From Lachnospiraceae bacterium (GTDB taxonomy: Bacteria > Bacillota > Clostridia > Lachnospirales > Lachnospiraceae), in assembly GCA_015057585.1 (NCBI GenBank), contig SVEF01000006.1, forward strand, positions 1-64,000: a DNA stretch of 64,000 nt, read 5' to 3'. Made by a program: the position numbers and the translations under genes. Below, one piece after another: positions 29,159 through 38,373 of this stretch (its first letter is position 1; each line of letters opens with the position of its first letter). The notes below the pieces were generated by a model that searched no databases, was not told the origin of the DNA, and saw nothing but the letters and a program-made list of their open reading frames with translations.

Positions 29159-30166
29159 ATGAACGTGGAAACGGAAGAAAAAAAATTGACAATTGCAGAT
29201 GTGGCGGAGCAGCTGGGAATATCAAAGACAACGGTGTCTCGTGCTATCTCCGGGAAAGGGCGCGTAAGTGAAGAGACAAGGATGCGCGTCCGGGAATATA
29301 TTGACCGGATGGATTATAAGCCGAATTTGATTGCAAAAGGACTGGCACAGTCAAAGACATTTAATATAGCGGTTCTCTTGCCGACGGATTGTGATTTGGC
29401 GGAGCTTCCGTTTTTCCAGAACTGTATGTGCGGAATTTGTGAGACGGCAGCAAAAAGGGACTATGATGTGCTGACGGTGTATTCAGAAGCAGGGGATGTC
29501 CGGGGATTGGAGCGGATTGTTTCCAATCATAAAGTGGACGGAGTCATTTTAAGCCGTACCTTATTAAAAGATCCTGCGGCAGAATACCTGAAAAAGAGAA
29601 AGGTTCCGGTCGTTGCTGTCGGAAGTTCGCCGGATGAAATGCTCGTCCAGGTAGATCACGACCATAAGAGTGCGTGCCGCGAACTGACAGTACATCAGAT
29701 TCACCGGGGAATCCGGAAGCTTGCGTTAATCGGAGGAAATCCGGCACATGTTGTCACAAGAAACCGATATGAAGGATTTGCGGACGCCTTCCGTGTAGTA
29801 GGGCTGCCGGTGGATATGAATCTGGTTTATCTTGGAGCGGAAACCGTACCGGAGGTAGAACAGAAGGTGGAACAGGTGCTGGCTGCCGGAGCAGAATGTA
29901 TCGTCTGCATGGATGATATGATTTGTAACCATGTGTTGCAAAAACTGCAGGATACAGCGGCGGAGAGGGCAAAGGAAATAAAGGTGGTGTCCTTTTACGC
30001 AGGTGTATCAGGAAACGCTCCGGCAAAGCATGTCGAGACGGTCGAATTTGATGCAAAAAAACTGGGTGCGGTGACCTGTAATACCTTGCTGGATGTCATC
30101 GACGGCAGGCAAATTGCCCAAAAACAGCTTTTACCTTATAAATTAAGGGTTTTTGACGAAAAGTGA
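29159..30166 (+). CDS. LacI family transcriptional regulator of the carbohydrate locus
   Basis: 335 residues. The N-terminal helix-turn-helix LTIADVAEQLGISKTTVSRAI and hinge helix YKPNLIAKGLAQSK are classic LacI. A periplasmic-binding-protein-like sensor domain follows. The first codon could be ATG 29159 or GTG 29165; AGGACGG is better spaced from the GTG. It is divergent from nothing and heads the glycan locus. It probably represses the downstream GH53/GH13/ABC genes until an oligosaccharide binds. Which sugar is not visible. Confidence 0.92.
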   Translation: MNVETEEKKLTIADVAEQLGISKTTVSRAISGKGRVSEETRMRVREYIDRMDYKPNLIAKGLAQSKTFNIAVLLPTDCDLAELPFFQNCMCGICETAAKRDYDVLTVYSEAGDVRGLERIVSNHKVDGVILSRTLLKDPAAEYLKKRKVPVVAVGSSPDEMLVQVDHDHKSACRELTVHQIHRGIRKLALIGGNPAHVVTRNRYEGFADAFRVVGLPVDMNLVYLGAETVPEVEQKVEQVLAAGAECIVCMDDMICNHVLQKLQDTAAERAKEIKVVSFYAGVSGNAPAKHVETVEFDAKKLGAVTCNTLLDVIDGRQIAQKQLLPYKLRVFDEK

Positions 30167-30466
30167 AAATATCGCCAAAAGAAAGCACGAAACATAGCGA
30201 AAAAAATGGGCAATTATACCATAAGAAAACCACTAAAATTTTCGAAATTTTCGAAAATACCAAAACATAAGTTCGAAAATTTGTGCAAAGTGCACAAAAA
30301 AATAAAATACAAATGTACAAATTAAACATTGACACTCTTGACTGCTTTTAGTAGACTTGTTATGTGATTTCTCTTGTTTGCGCATGTTGCGCGAAAAATG
30401 GTGGAATACATAAAAAAGCAGATGGTTTGTTGGTAAATTTGTACAAAAGGTTTGGGAGGAAACAAA
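30167..30466 (+). promoter_or_regulatory. Control region of the galactanase gene
   Basis: About 300 nt, no gene. It holds three TTCGAA-containing repeats (30238-30282), the palindrome TGTGCAAAGTGCACA (about 30281-30298), a promoter TTGACA (30329-30334)-17 nt-TAGACT (30352-30357), and a palindrome TTTGCGCATGTTGCGCGAA (30377-30395) just downstream, a likely operator. No obvious terminator for the LacI gene is present. Confidence 0.6.
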
Positions 30467-32437
30467 ATGAAGAAATTCAGAACCCTTTGTACAGCAGTTC
30501 TTTTTGCGGGAGTATTCCTTTGCATGGCAGGCTGCGGCAGCAAACAGACACCGGTTGAGGTAACACCGATTGCATCGGATACTCTTTTCGTGGAAAAGGT
30601 AGAAAATCTTCCGGAGGACTTCATTTTCGGTATGGATGCATCCTGTGTTCCTGCACTGGAGGCTTCCGGCGTAAAGTATTACGATTATGACGGAAATGAA
30701 GCTGACGTTTTTGAAACTCTGGCAAAGAGCGGATATAACTACATCCGTGTCAGAGTGTGGAATGACCCGTATGATGAAAACGGAAACGGCTATGGCGGCG
30801 GTAACTGTGATATTAACACCGCAGTGGAAATCGGAAAGCGTGCCACGAACTACGGCATGAAGCTTCTGGTGGATTTCCATTATTCCGACTTCTGGGCAGA
30901 TCCGGGCAAGCAGATGGTGCCAAAGGCGTGGAAGGGCATGGATGTCGATACAAAGGCGCAGGCTCTTTACGAGTATACGAAGGACTGCTTAAAGCAGTTG
31001 AAAAAAGCAAAAGTTGATGTCGGCATGGTACAGATTGGTAACGAAACCAATGGTGCAATGTGCGGTGAAAAGCAATGGGTCAATATCAGCAAGCTGATGA
31101 ACGCGGGCAGCAAGGCAATCCGCGAGGTATTTCCGAAAGCGCTCATTGCGGTACATTTTGCAAATCCGGAAAAGGTTACAAACTATACGAGTTATGCAAA
31201 TAACTTAAATTATTATAATGTAGATTACGATGTATTTGCATCTTCCTATTATCCATACTGGCACGGCACTCTGGAAAATCTGTCCGCAGTGTTATCCGGT
31301 GTGGCAGAGAAATATAATAAGAAGGTTATGGTAGCAGAAACCTCTTATGCTTACACTCCGGAGGATACGGATTTTAACGGAAACACGATTTCGGACGGCG
31401 GTTCTATCGTAAAGGATTATCCGATGACCGTACAGGGTCAGGCAAACCACCTGAGAAATGTGGTTGATACGATGGTAAATAAAACAACAAACGGTATTGG
31501 TGTTTTCTATTGGGAAGGTACCTGGATTACCGTTGGCGGTGCGTCCTATGAAGAAAACGCAGTACTTTGGGAAAAATACGGTTCCGGCTGGGCGGCTTCC
31601 TATGCGGCAGGCTATGACCCGAACGATGCCGGAAAGTACTATGGCGGCTGCGCCTGTGATAATCAGGCGGTGTTTGATGCGGAAGGCAAACCGCTCGAAT
31701 CTTTAAAAGTATTTACCTTATTAAAAGAAGGAAATCAGGCACCGGTAAAACCGGATGCCATTGAAGATACAACTTTGATGATAGACTTAAACGGTACGAT
31801 TGTTCTTCCGGAAACAGTAAATGCGGTTATGACGGACAATTCCAAGGCACCGGTGAAAGTCGAGTGGCAGAATGTCGATTATGACAAAATGTATAACGGC
31901 GGTGTAGCCCAGTATGATATCGTTGGTATAGCAGACGGCATGGAGGCACATTGTTATGTTTCCATGATTCAATATAACTTCCTTGAAAATTACAGTTTTG
32001 AAGATGGCGAAACCGGTTGGACAGCAACGGCATTAAAAACAATGGATGAGCTTTGTGTGGAAAATAAAGCGACGGATTCTTTGACCGGAACGTATCATTA
32101 CCATTTCTGGAGTGCGGCCTCTGATTCGGTTGAGTTTACATTGGAGCAGGAACCGGAACATCTTCCGGCAGGTACCTATAAATATTCCATTTCCATCATG
32201 GGCGGAGACGGCGGAGATATGGAAATCTATGCTTATGTAAAAGTAAACGGTGAAGTAGTAAAGAAGCAGCCGATGACCATGACGGGTTATGGAAACTGGG
32301 ATACTGCATGGATTCCGGAGTTTACGTACAATGGAACGGATACCATTGCGGTTGGGATTTATGTAAAGTGTAGCGGCAGCGGAAACGGTGCCTGGGGTAA
32401 GATTGATGACGCCCTGTTAAATTCCGTTTCACAGTAG
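30467..32437 (+). CDS. GH53 endo-beta-1,4-galactanase lipoprotein
   Basis: 656 residues. Signal peptide with lipobox CMAGC (cysteine near residue 23), so it is anchored outside the cell. The GH53 barrel (about 45-400) includes FIFGMDASCVPALEASG, YIRVRVWNDPYD, LVDFHYSDFWADP, the acid/base glutamate in QIGNETNGAM (near 193) and the nucleophile in VAETSYAYT (near 290). After it come an Ig-like (BIG_4-type) module around 425-505 and a C-terminal carbohydrate-binding-like beta domain (about 510-656). The family cuts pectic beta-1,4-galactan or arabinogalactan. Start ATG 30467 behind GGGAGGAAA. Confidence 0.92.
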   Translation: MKKFRTLCTAVLFAGVFLCMAGCGSKQTPVEVTPIASDTLFVEKVENLPEDFIFGMDASCVPALEASGVKYYDYDGNEADVFETLAKSGYNYIRVRVWNDPYDENGNGYGGGNCDINTAVEIGKRATNYGMKLLVDFHYSDFWADPGKQMVPKAWKGMDVDTKAQALYEYTKDCLKQLKKAKVDVGMVQIGNETNGAMCGEKQWVNISKLMNAGSKAIREVFPKALIAVHFANPEKVTNYTSYANNLNYYNVDYDVFASSYYPYWHGTLENLSAVLSGVAEKYNKKVMVAETSYAYTPEDTDFNGNTISDGGSIVKDYPMTVQGQANHLRNVVDTMVNKTTNGIGVFYWEGTWITVGGASYEENAVLWEKYGSGWAASYAAGYDPNDAGKYYGGCACDNQAVFDAEGKPLESLKVFTLLKEGNQAPVKPDAIEDTTLMIDLNGTIVLPETVNAVMTDNSKAPVKVEWQNVDYDKMYNGGVAQYDIVGIADGMEAHCYVSMIQYNFLENYSFEDGETGWTATALKTMDELCVENKATDSLTGTYHYHFWSAASDSVEFTLEQEPEHLPAGTYKYSISIMGGDGGDMEIYAYVKVNGEVVKKQPMTMTGYGNWDTAWIPEFTYNGTDTIAVGIYVKCSGSGNGAWGKIDDALLNSVSQ

Positions 32438-32493
32438 ACGTAAGCTTTAATTAAAAGAGCTTCATTATTTTAGATTTGACGAAGGCGGAGTTT

Positions 32494-34092
32494 ATGAGAC
32501 GAATTTTAAAAACAGGACTGACATTGATAATGATGGTTTCCGTGATACTATGCGGATGTGGCGCCGGAGAAAAAGAGTTCGCTGCACAGCCGGACATGAC
32601 AGATGACAATTACAGAACGTTTTATCAGATATTTGTCGGTTCGTTTTCGGATTCTAACGGTGACGGAATAGGAGATTTGCGGGGTGTTATCAATCGATTT
32701 GATTATATCAACGATGGCAATATGAATTCCACTACAAGCTTGGGCGCGCAGGGAATCTGGCTGTCTCCTATTTTTACATCACCTTCCTATCATAAATATG
32801 ATGCCAAAGATTATTACCAGATTGACTGGCGTTTTGGTACGGAGGAGGATTTGAAGGCGCTGATTCAGTTGTGTGACGAACGCAACGTGAAGCTGATTTT
32901 GGATATGGCAATCAATCACACCTCCAACGCGCACAAATGGTTTGAGGAGTTCAAAAATGCCCGTATAAACGGTGATACGGAGAATCCGTATTATGATTTT
33001 TATTCCTGCGTGACGACAGCGGAAAAAGTGGGAGGCGTGACCTATCAGAAAATCGCTGGTGTGGATTGCTGGTATGAATGTAATTTCTCTACAGAAATGC
33101 CGGAGTTGAATTTCGATAATCCTGAGGTACGTCAGGCGATGCTCGATGTTGCTAAATATTATTTGGACATGGGCATAGACGGCTTCCGCTTCGATGCCGT
33201 AAAATACATTTATTACGGAGATACCCCGCGTAGTGTGGAATTCTGGGAATGGTACATGGATGAGCTGTTGGCCTATAAACCGGATATCTACTGTGTGGGA
33301 GAATGCTGGTCGGGCGAGACAGAAATCCTAGAGTATTATACCGCAATGAACTGCTTCAATTTTGCGGCAAGTCAGGCAGAAGGCATGATTGCAAGTGCTG
33401 CAAAAGGGCAGAACATCTATAAATACACTACATATATAGAGTCGTTCCAAAAGAAAGTGCTGGAGAAAAATCCGGACGGTATGGTAATGTCCTTTTTATC
33501 CAATCATGATATGGACCGTATTGCAGGTTCCTTTGCTACGGAAAGCATGATGCGGATGGCAGCCAATTTATATTTGCTTGCTCCCGGTTCTCCGGTGATT
33601 TATTACGGTGAGGAAATTGGTATGCGAGGTTCCCGCGGTGCGGAGAATACGGATGCCAACAGACGTCTGGCAATGCTTTGGGGTGACGACGATTTGATTA
33701 AAAATCCGGTTGGCTCGACGTATGCTGACAGCAAGCAGATTACAGCTACGGTTGCAGACCAGAGAGAGGATGAAAACAGCCTGTTAAGTTATTATTGCCG
33801 GTTGCTTTCTGTCCGTCACAGAAACCCTGCCATTGCGAGGGGAACGTATCATGCGGTTGACTGCGGCGAGAAAACTCTGGGCGGATTTACGATAGAGTAC
33901 GAAGGCGAAACCATCGGATTGTTCCATAACACATCGACAGAAGAAATATCCGTTGATTTGTCCGGGGGTACCGGCCTTTCCGGTTACAACTTTACGGAAG
34001 TGCTTGAGAGCATCGGTGCAGGAACTGCAAAATTAGATGGGACAGTGCTGACGGTAGGTGCTCAGACAAGTGTCATTCTCTCGCAAGAATAA
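32494..34092 (+). CDS. GH13 alpha-amylase family lipoprotein
   Basis: 532 residues. Lipobox LCGC near residue 18 anchors it outside the cell. The GH13 barrel shows FYQIFVGSFSDSNGDGIGDL, LILDMAINHTS (region I), GFRFDAVKY (nucleophile Asp near 234), CVGECW (Glu near 270) and FLSNHDMDR (Asp near 339). Length and layout fit a neopullulanase or oligo-glucosidase-like alpha-amylase; the exact specificity cannot be read. Start ATG 32494 with GGCGGAG; 57 nt after the galactanase gene, so the same transcript is likely. Confidence 0.92.
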   Translation: MRRILKTGLTLIMMVSVILCGCGAGEKEFAAQPDMTDDNYRTFYQIFVGSFSDSNGDGIGDLRGVINRFDYINDGNMNSTTSLGAQGIWLSPIFTSPSYHKYDAKDYYQIDWRFGTEEDLKALIQLCDERNVKLILDMAINHTSNAHKWFEEFKNARINGDTENPYYDFYSCVTTAEKVGGVTYQKIAGVDCWYECNFSTEMPELNFDNPEVRQAMLDVAKYYLDMGIDGFRFDAVKYIYYGDTPRSVEFWEWYMDELLAYKPDIYCVGECWSGETEILEYYTAMNCFNFAASQAEGMIASAAKGQNIYKYTTYIESFQKKVLEKNPDGMVMSFLSNHDMDRIAGSFATESMMRMAANLYLLAPGSPVIYYGEEIGMRGSRGAENTDANRRLAMLWGDDDLIKNPVGSTYADSKQITATVADQREDENSLLSYYCRLLSVRHRNPAIARGTYHAVDCGEKTLGGFTIEYEGETIGLFHNTSTEEISVDLSGGTGLSGYNFTEVLESIGAGTAKLDGTVLTVGAQTSVILSQE

Positions 34093-34111
34093 TTTTGGAA
34101 GATAAGAACGG

Positions 34112-34140
34112 TTGACGAAAACATCCAAAACAGATACAAT
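34112..34140 (+). promoter_or_regulatory. Internal promoter ahead of the binding-protein gene
   Basis: TTGACG (34112-34117), 17-nt spacer, TACAAT (34135-34140), 70 nt upstream of the binding-protein start. It would raise binding-protein expression above the upstream genes. Confidence 0.65.
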
Positions 34141-34210
34141 ATTATCACAATAATAAAAGTGCTAAGGCACTTATATTATATATATCAAATTTTCTAGGAG
34201 GAAAAATTTT

Positions 34211-35734
34211 ATGAAAAAGAACAAAATTTTGGCTTTAGTTCTTGCCGCTGTTATGGTACTCAGCATGGCAGCTTGTGGCGGCAAGGCTAATGAAAATCCG
34301 GCAGAGGGCCTGGAGGGTACTTACGACATCACAATGTGGGTTTCCGAAAAAGAGGGCGTTGCAGATTTAACACAGAAGCAGATCGATGCTTTCGAAGCTG
34401 CTTATCCTGGTATTGTTATTAACGCTTCTATCGAAGGCGTAACCGAAGCAGACGCAGGTTCCAAGGTTATTGCTGACGTTGCTTCCGCTCCTGACATTTA
34501 CTGCTTTGCACAGGACCAGTTAGCACGTTTGGTTCAGGCAGCAGCACTTGCAGCACCTGGTAAGAGCGCAGCTAAGACTATCAGCGAAGCTAACGACGCA
34601 GGTTCCGTTGCAGCAGGTACTGTAGCAGGTACTTTATATGCTTATCCTATGACAAGTGATAACGGTTACTATATGTACTACAACAAGAGCATCATCTCTG
34701 CAGAGGATGCTGAAAGCTTAGAAAAGCTGATTGCAGCTTGTGAAGCTAACGGTCTTAAGTTCAGATTTGCATTAGAAAATGCATGGTACACCGCTTCCTT
34801 CTTCTTCGCAACCGGATGCCACAGCAACTGGTCCATGGATGAGAACGGTGAATACATTGCAGTTGATGATACCTTCAACTCTGCTGCAGGTATGGCAGCT
34901 ATGAAGGGTATGCAGAAGCTTGCTCAGTCTACATGCTATGATTCCAATGCAGATATCTTTACAGATGCAGGCGTTATTGTAACCGGTATCTGGAACGCAG
35001 AAGCAGCAGAAGCACACTTTGGTGAAAACTTCGCAGCAACTGATCTTCCTTCCTTTACTGTAGATGGCAAGACCTATCACTTAGGTTCTTACACAGGTAA
35101 CAAGTTAATGGGTGTTAAGCCTCAGCAGGATGCTAAGAGAGGCGCAGTTCTTTCCTTACTTGCTCAGTGGTTAACCAACGAGCAGTGCCAGGCTGAGCGT
35201 TACGAGCAGTTCCAGTGGGGTCCTTCCAACAAGGCAGCTCAGGCATCTGATGCAGTTCAGGCTAACCCATCCTTAGCAGCTTTAGCTAAGCAGGGTGAGT
35301 ACGGTCAGCCTCAGGGTCAGATTCACGGTTCCTGGTGGGATATCGGTAAGTTATTAGGCGCTGATGCAAAGAACGCTAAGAGCGATGCAGATCTTCAGAC
35401 AGCTTTAGATGGCTACAAGGCAGCTATTGATGAATTATTTAAGTTAACTCCGGAACAGAGAAGAGCATGGACAGTTATCGGTAGTGTTGGTAACACCAAC
35501 TGGGATACAGACTTCTCTATGACCGAAGGTCCGGATGGCACATGGACATCCGTTGCTATCGACATGAAGGCAGGAAACGAATTCAAGGTTCGTCAGGGTC
35601 TCTCCTGGGATAACAACTTTGGTGTTGAATTCAACGGTGCAAACATCGTTGTAGAAGCTGACGGTAAGTATCAGGTAGTACTCGTATTAACAGGCGACAA
35701 CACTGCTACCATTACTTTAGTACCGGCAAACTAA
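34211..35734 (+). CDS. Extracellular sugar-binding lipoprotein with C-terminal beta domain
   Basis: 507 residues. Lipobox MAACG (cysteine near residue 22). Residues 35-415 are a MalE-like solute-binding protein (YDITMWVSEKEGVADLTQKQ at its start). Residues about 417-507 (starting RAWTVIGSVGNTNWDTDFSM, with FKVRQGLSWDNNFGVEF) look like the repeated beta domain of SusE/SusF starch-binding proteins, which is unusual on a binding protein. Codon usage is strongly biased to highly expressed codons (GCT, TCC, GGT). AGGAGG precedes the ATG. It feeds the two permeases downstream. Confidence 0.88.
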   Translation: MKKNKILALVLAAVMVLSMAACGGKANENPAEGLEGTYDITMWVSEKEGVADLTQKQIDAFEAAYPGIVINASIEGVTEADAGSKVIADVASAPDIYCFAQDQLARLVQAAALAAPGKSAAKTISEANDAGSVAAGTVAGTLYAYPMTSDNGYYMYYNKSIISAEDAESLEKLIAACEANGLKFRFALENAWYTASFFFATGCHSNWSMDENGEYIAVDDTFNSAAGMAAMKGMQKLAQSTCYDSNADIFTDAGVIVTGIWNAEAAEAHFGENFAATDLPSFTVDGKTYHLGSYTGNKLMGVKPQQDAKRGAVLSLLAQWLTNEQCQAERYEQFQWGPSNKAAQASDAVQANPSLAALAKQGEYGQPQGQIHGSWWDIGKLLGADAKNAKSDADLQTALDGYKAAIDELFKLTPEQRRAWTVIGSVGNTNWDTDFSMTEGPDGTWTSVAIDMKAGNEFKVRQGLSWDNNFGVEFNGANIVVEADGKYQVVLVLTGDNTATITLVPAN

Positions 35735-35768
35735 TTTGAGTTAAAAATAATATTTTACTGCATAGGAA

Positions 35769-35786
35769 GGGAGCCTTCGGGCTCCC
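35769..35786 (+). terminator. Hairpin between binding-protein and permease genes
   Basis: GGGAGCC-TTCG-GGCTCCC, a perfect stem with a stable tetraloop. A second, wider pairing (GGCATTGTT near 35803 with AACAATGC near 35852, followed by TTTTTATTTT) lies beyond it. Together they probably protect the 3' end of the binding-protein message and reduce permease levels. The stretch 35735-35908 holds no other gene. Confidence 0.65.
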
Positions 35787-35908
35787 TCTGTCGCAGAAGG
35801 TAAGGCATTGTTGCCTGCAGGGAAAGGCAACAGTTGTCTTTTGTAGCAGTAAACAATGCTTTTTATTTTAGATAGGAGTATGTATAAACTCAGTTTATAT
35901 TGTTGCTT

Positions 35909-37477
35909 ATGAAGAAATTAAACGATTTAGAGTATTTAAAACTGAATAAGTCTCAGAGAATGACATACAACTTAGGACTTTTCTTCTGCGCGATTCCGGG
36001 CTGGTTTGTTCATCTGTTCCGAGTGATTGAGAAGGGTATCAAGAATTGCGGAATTGCAATCGCGGATGAATTTTCCGAAATCGGCAGAACGTTTAAACAG
36101 GGTAACAAGGCGGTAAAGCTGTCGTTCTTCCTGTTTGGTGTAGGTAATCTCTTCTATGGACAGACCATGCGTGGTCTGCTGTTTTTGTTATTTGAATTAA
36201 TATTTATAGCCTATATGGTCATTCCAAGCGGTGGCTTTCACTGGCTGGCCAAAGGTAACTGGTTTCAGGTGGGTGCAACCGTAGGTACCGAGCAAGGCAG
36301 ATTCGAGTATAATGAGTTTTATGATACGGATGTCTGGGTTACCGGTGATGACTCTGTAAAGGTTATGCTTTACGGTTTGTTGACGATTCTTTTTATTATT
36401 GCATTTGTATATACCTGGCGTTTGCAGGTGAAGCAGTGCACGATTTGTATGGACATTACCTCTAAGGGTAAGAAAGTAAAGAGCGGAAAAGACGATTTAC
36501 GTTCCTTATTGGATGATCAGTTCCATAAGACAATGCTGGCGTTGCCGTTGACGGGTATTTTGTTCTTTACGGTATTGCCTATTATTTACATGGTGCTGGT
36601 TGCATTTACCAGCTATGATGCGGCTCATGACGGCTACTCGAACCTGTTTAGCTGGGTAGGTCTTGAGCACTTTAATGAATTATTTAATTTTGGTAAGGGT
36701 GGTTTGGGTCTTGCTTTTGGTGAAATTTTAAGCTGGACATTGATGTGGTCTTTGTTTGCCACATTTTCCAACTATTTCCTTGGTATGTTTGTTGCAATTA
36801 TGATTAATAAGAAGGGCATTCAGCTTAAGAAGTTCTGGAGAACCGTATTGGTTATGACCATTGCCATTCCTCAGTTCGTTTCCTTGCTGTATGTGTCCAA
36901 GTTATTTGATTCCGCAGGTATCATCGGTAAATTAATCAGTCAGATTCCTGCTGTAGCAGAGTATCTGAATGTAAACCATTATATCTCTCTTTGGGATTCC
37001 CCGGTTGTGGCGAGAGTATTGGTTGTTGTTATTAATATATGGATTGGTATTCCATATATCATGCTGATGGCTACCGGTATTTTGATGAATATTCCTCAGG
37101 ATCTTTACGAATCTTCCCGTATTGACGGTGCGAATACCTTCCAGCAGTATACGAAGATTACACTTCCTTATATGCTGTTTGTAACCGGTCCGTACCTGCT
37201 TACAAGCTTCGTGGGTAACCTGAATAACTTTAACGTAATTTATCTGCTTTCCGGCGGTAACCCTCTGAATACGGAGATTGGTGTTGCCGGTGGCGCGTCC
37301 GTTGGACATACGGATTTGCTGATTACCTGGTTGTTTAAGATGACGCTGGGTAGTGCGGAATCCAAGTATTATATGGCATCACTGATCGGTATTTTGATTT
37401 TCGTAGTAGTAGCTGTACTGTCGTTAATCGTATATAACGTGATCCCGTCTACTAAAAATGAGGAGGATTACAAGTGA
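35909..37477 (+). CDS. Sugar ABC transporter permease, MalF type
   Basis: 522 residues. An N-terminal extension of about 200 residues with three membrane helices (e.g. FLFGVGNLFYGQTMRGLLFL) precedes the normal transporter core, whose conserved EAA loop reads DLYESSRIDGANTFQQYTKITLP. Six core helices follow the MalF pattern. The start is uncertain: ATG 35909 is favoured by family length but has no clear ribosome site; AGGAG at 35874 stands directly before a short reading frame (35880-35912) whose stop overlaps this ATG. It ends with GGAGG for the next gene. Confidence 0.9.
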   Translation: MKKLNDLEYLKLNKSQRMTYNLGLFFCAIPGWFVHLFRVIEKGIKNCGIAIADEFSEIGRTFKQGNKAVKLSFFLFGVGNLFYGQTMRGLLFLLFELIFIAYMVIPSGGFHWLAKGNWFQVGATVGTEQGRFEYNEFYDTDVWVTGDDSVKVMLYGLLTILFIIAFVYTWRLQVKQCTICMDITSKGKKVKSGKDDLRSLLDDQFHKTMLALPLTGILFFTVLPIIYMVLVAFTSYDAAHDGYSNLFSWVGLEHFNELFNFGKGGLGLAFGEILSWTLMWSLFATFSNYFLGMFVAIMINKKGIQLKKFWRTVLVMTIAIPQFVSLLYVSKLFDSAGIIGKLISQIPAVAEYLNVNHYISLWDSPVVARVLVVVINIWIGIPYIMLMATGILMNIPQDLYESSRIDGANTFQQYTKITLPYMLFVTGPYLLTSFVGNLNNFNVIYLLSGGNPLNTEIGVAGGASVGHTDLLITWLFKMTLGSAESKYYMASLIGILIFVVVAVLSLIVYNVIPSTKNEEDYK

Positions 37478-38361
37478 TGAAGAAAAATAATGATAATCAG
37501 ATCCGAAAGACGAGTATGGGTGCCCGTGCAAGTCAGCGCCTGGGTAATACGGTAGTCTATGTGATTTTAGCCATAGTCACGGTAGTGTGGTTGTTCCCGT
37601 TCTTTGGTATTTTGCTGGAGTCCTTCCGTGTAGAGACCAGAATGCAGGTAAGCTATTTGTGGCCTCAGCAGTATGGCTTTGACAACTACATCCGACTGTT
37701 TACAGAGACGGATTTCCTGATTTGGTTCCGTAATACAGGCATTATGGGTGTGGCAACCGCGTTTTTCCAGACATTTTTTATTCTTTCCATGAGTTATACC
37801 TTGTCCCGTCTGCGTTTCAAGGGAAGAAAAACACTGATGAACCTGATGTTGATTTTGGGAATGTTCCCTGGTTTCTTAACCATGATTCTCATTTACAAGG
37901 TTTTCGCAGATGCAGGACTGACCCTGAATATGGCACCGGTAGGACTCGTAATTGTGTACTGTGCAAGTTCCGGTATGGGTTATTATGTGTCGAAGGGCTT
38001 CTTTGATACGATACCTACTACCCTGGATGAAGCTGCCCGTGTGGACGGCGCTACCAGATGGGATGTGTTCCGTAAGGTAATTATGCCGTTGTCCAAGCCT
38101 ATTATTATCTATACCATTTTGATGGGCTTTATGGCGCCTTGGGGCGACTTCATGCTGGCAAGCTACATCATTCATGAAAACAGTCAGGGTATGAACGTTG
38201 CCGTCGGTATGTACGAGTGGCTTTCCAAAACGAATTTGAATACGCATTACACCATGTTCTGTGCCGCAGGTGTTGTGGTTGCAATTCCTGTTACAACAGT
38301 ATTCCTCTGCTTGCAGAAATACTATGTTGAGGGCGTAACCGGTGGTGCAGTGAAAGGATAA
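37477..38361 (+). CDS. Sugar ABC transporter permease, MalG type
   Basis: 294 residues, six membrane helices. The EAA loop is TTLDEAARVDGATRWDVFRKVIMPL. It overlaps the preceding permease stop (TGATG) and has GGAGG inside the end of that gene, so the two are translated in step. A GTG at 37474 is an alternative start. It forms the channel with the upstream MalF-type protein. Confidence 0.94.
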   Translation: MKKNNDNQIRKTSMGARASQRLGNTVVYVILAIVTVVWLFPFFGILLESFRVETRMQVSYLWPQQYGFDNYIRLFTETDFLIWFRNTGIMGVATAFFQTFFILSMSYTLSRLRFKGRKTLMNLMLILGMFPGFLTMILIYKVFADAGLTLNMAPVGLVIVYCASSGMGYYVSKGFFDTIPTTLDEAARVDGATRWDVFRKVIMPLSKPIIIYTILMGFMAPWGDFMLASYIIHENSQGMNVAVGMYEWLSKTNLNTHYTMFCAAGVVVAIPVTTVFLCLQKYYVEGVTGGAVKG

Positions 38362-38373
38362 GAGGAAGAATTT

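Noticed and set aside
30233-30880. 215-residue minus-strand frame over the galactanase start
   Set aside because: It runs through the promoter region and the GH53 signal peptide in antisense; no ribosome site or family match.
35735-35908. Riboswitch ahead of the permease genes
   Set aside because: Hairpins are simple stems; no conserved riboswitch core could be recognised.
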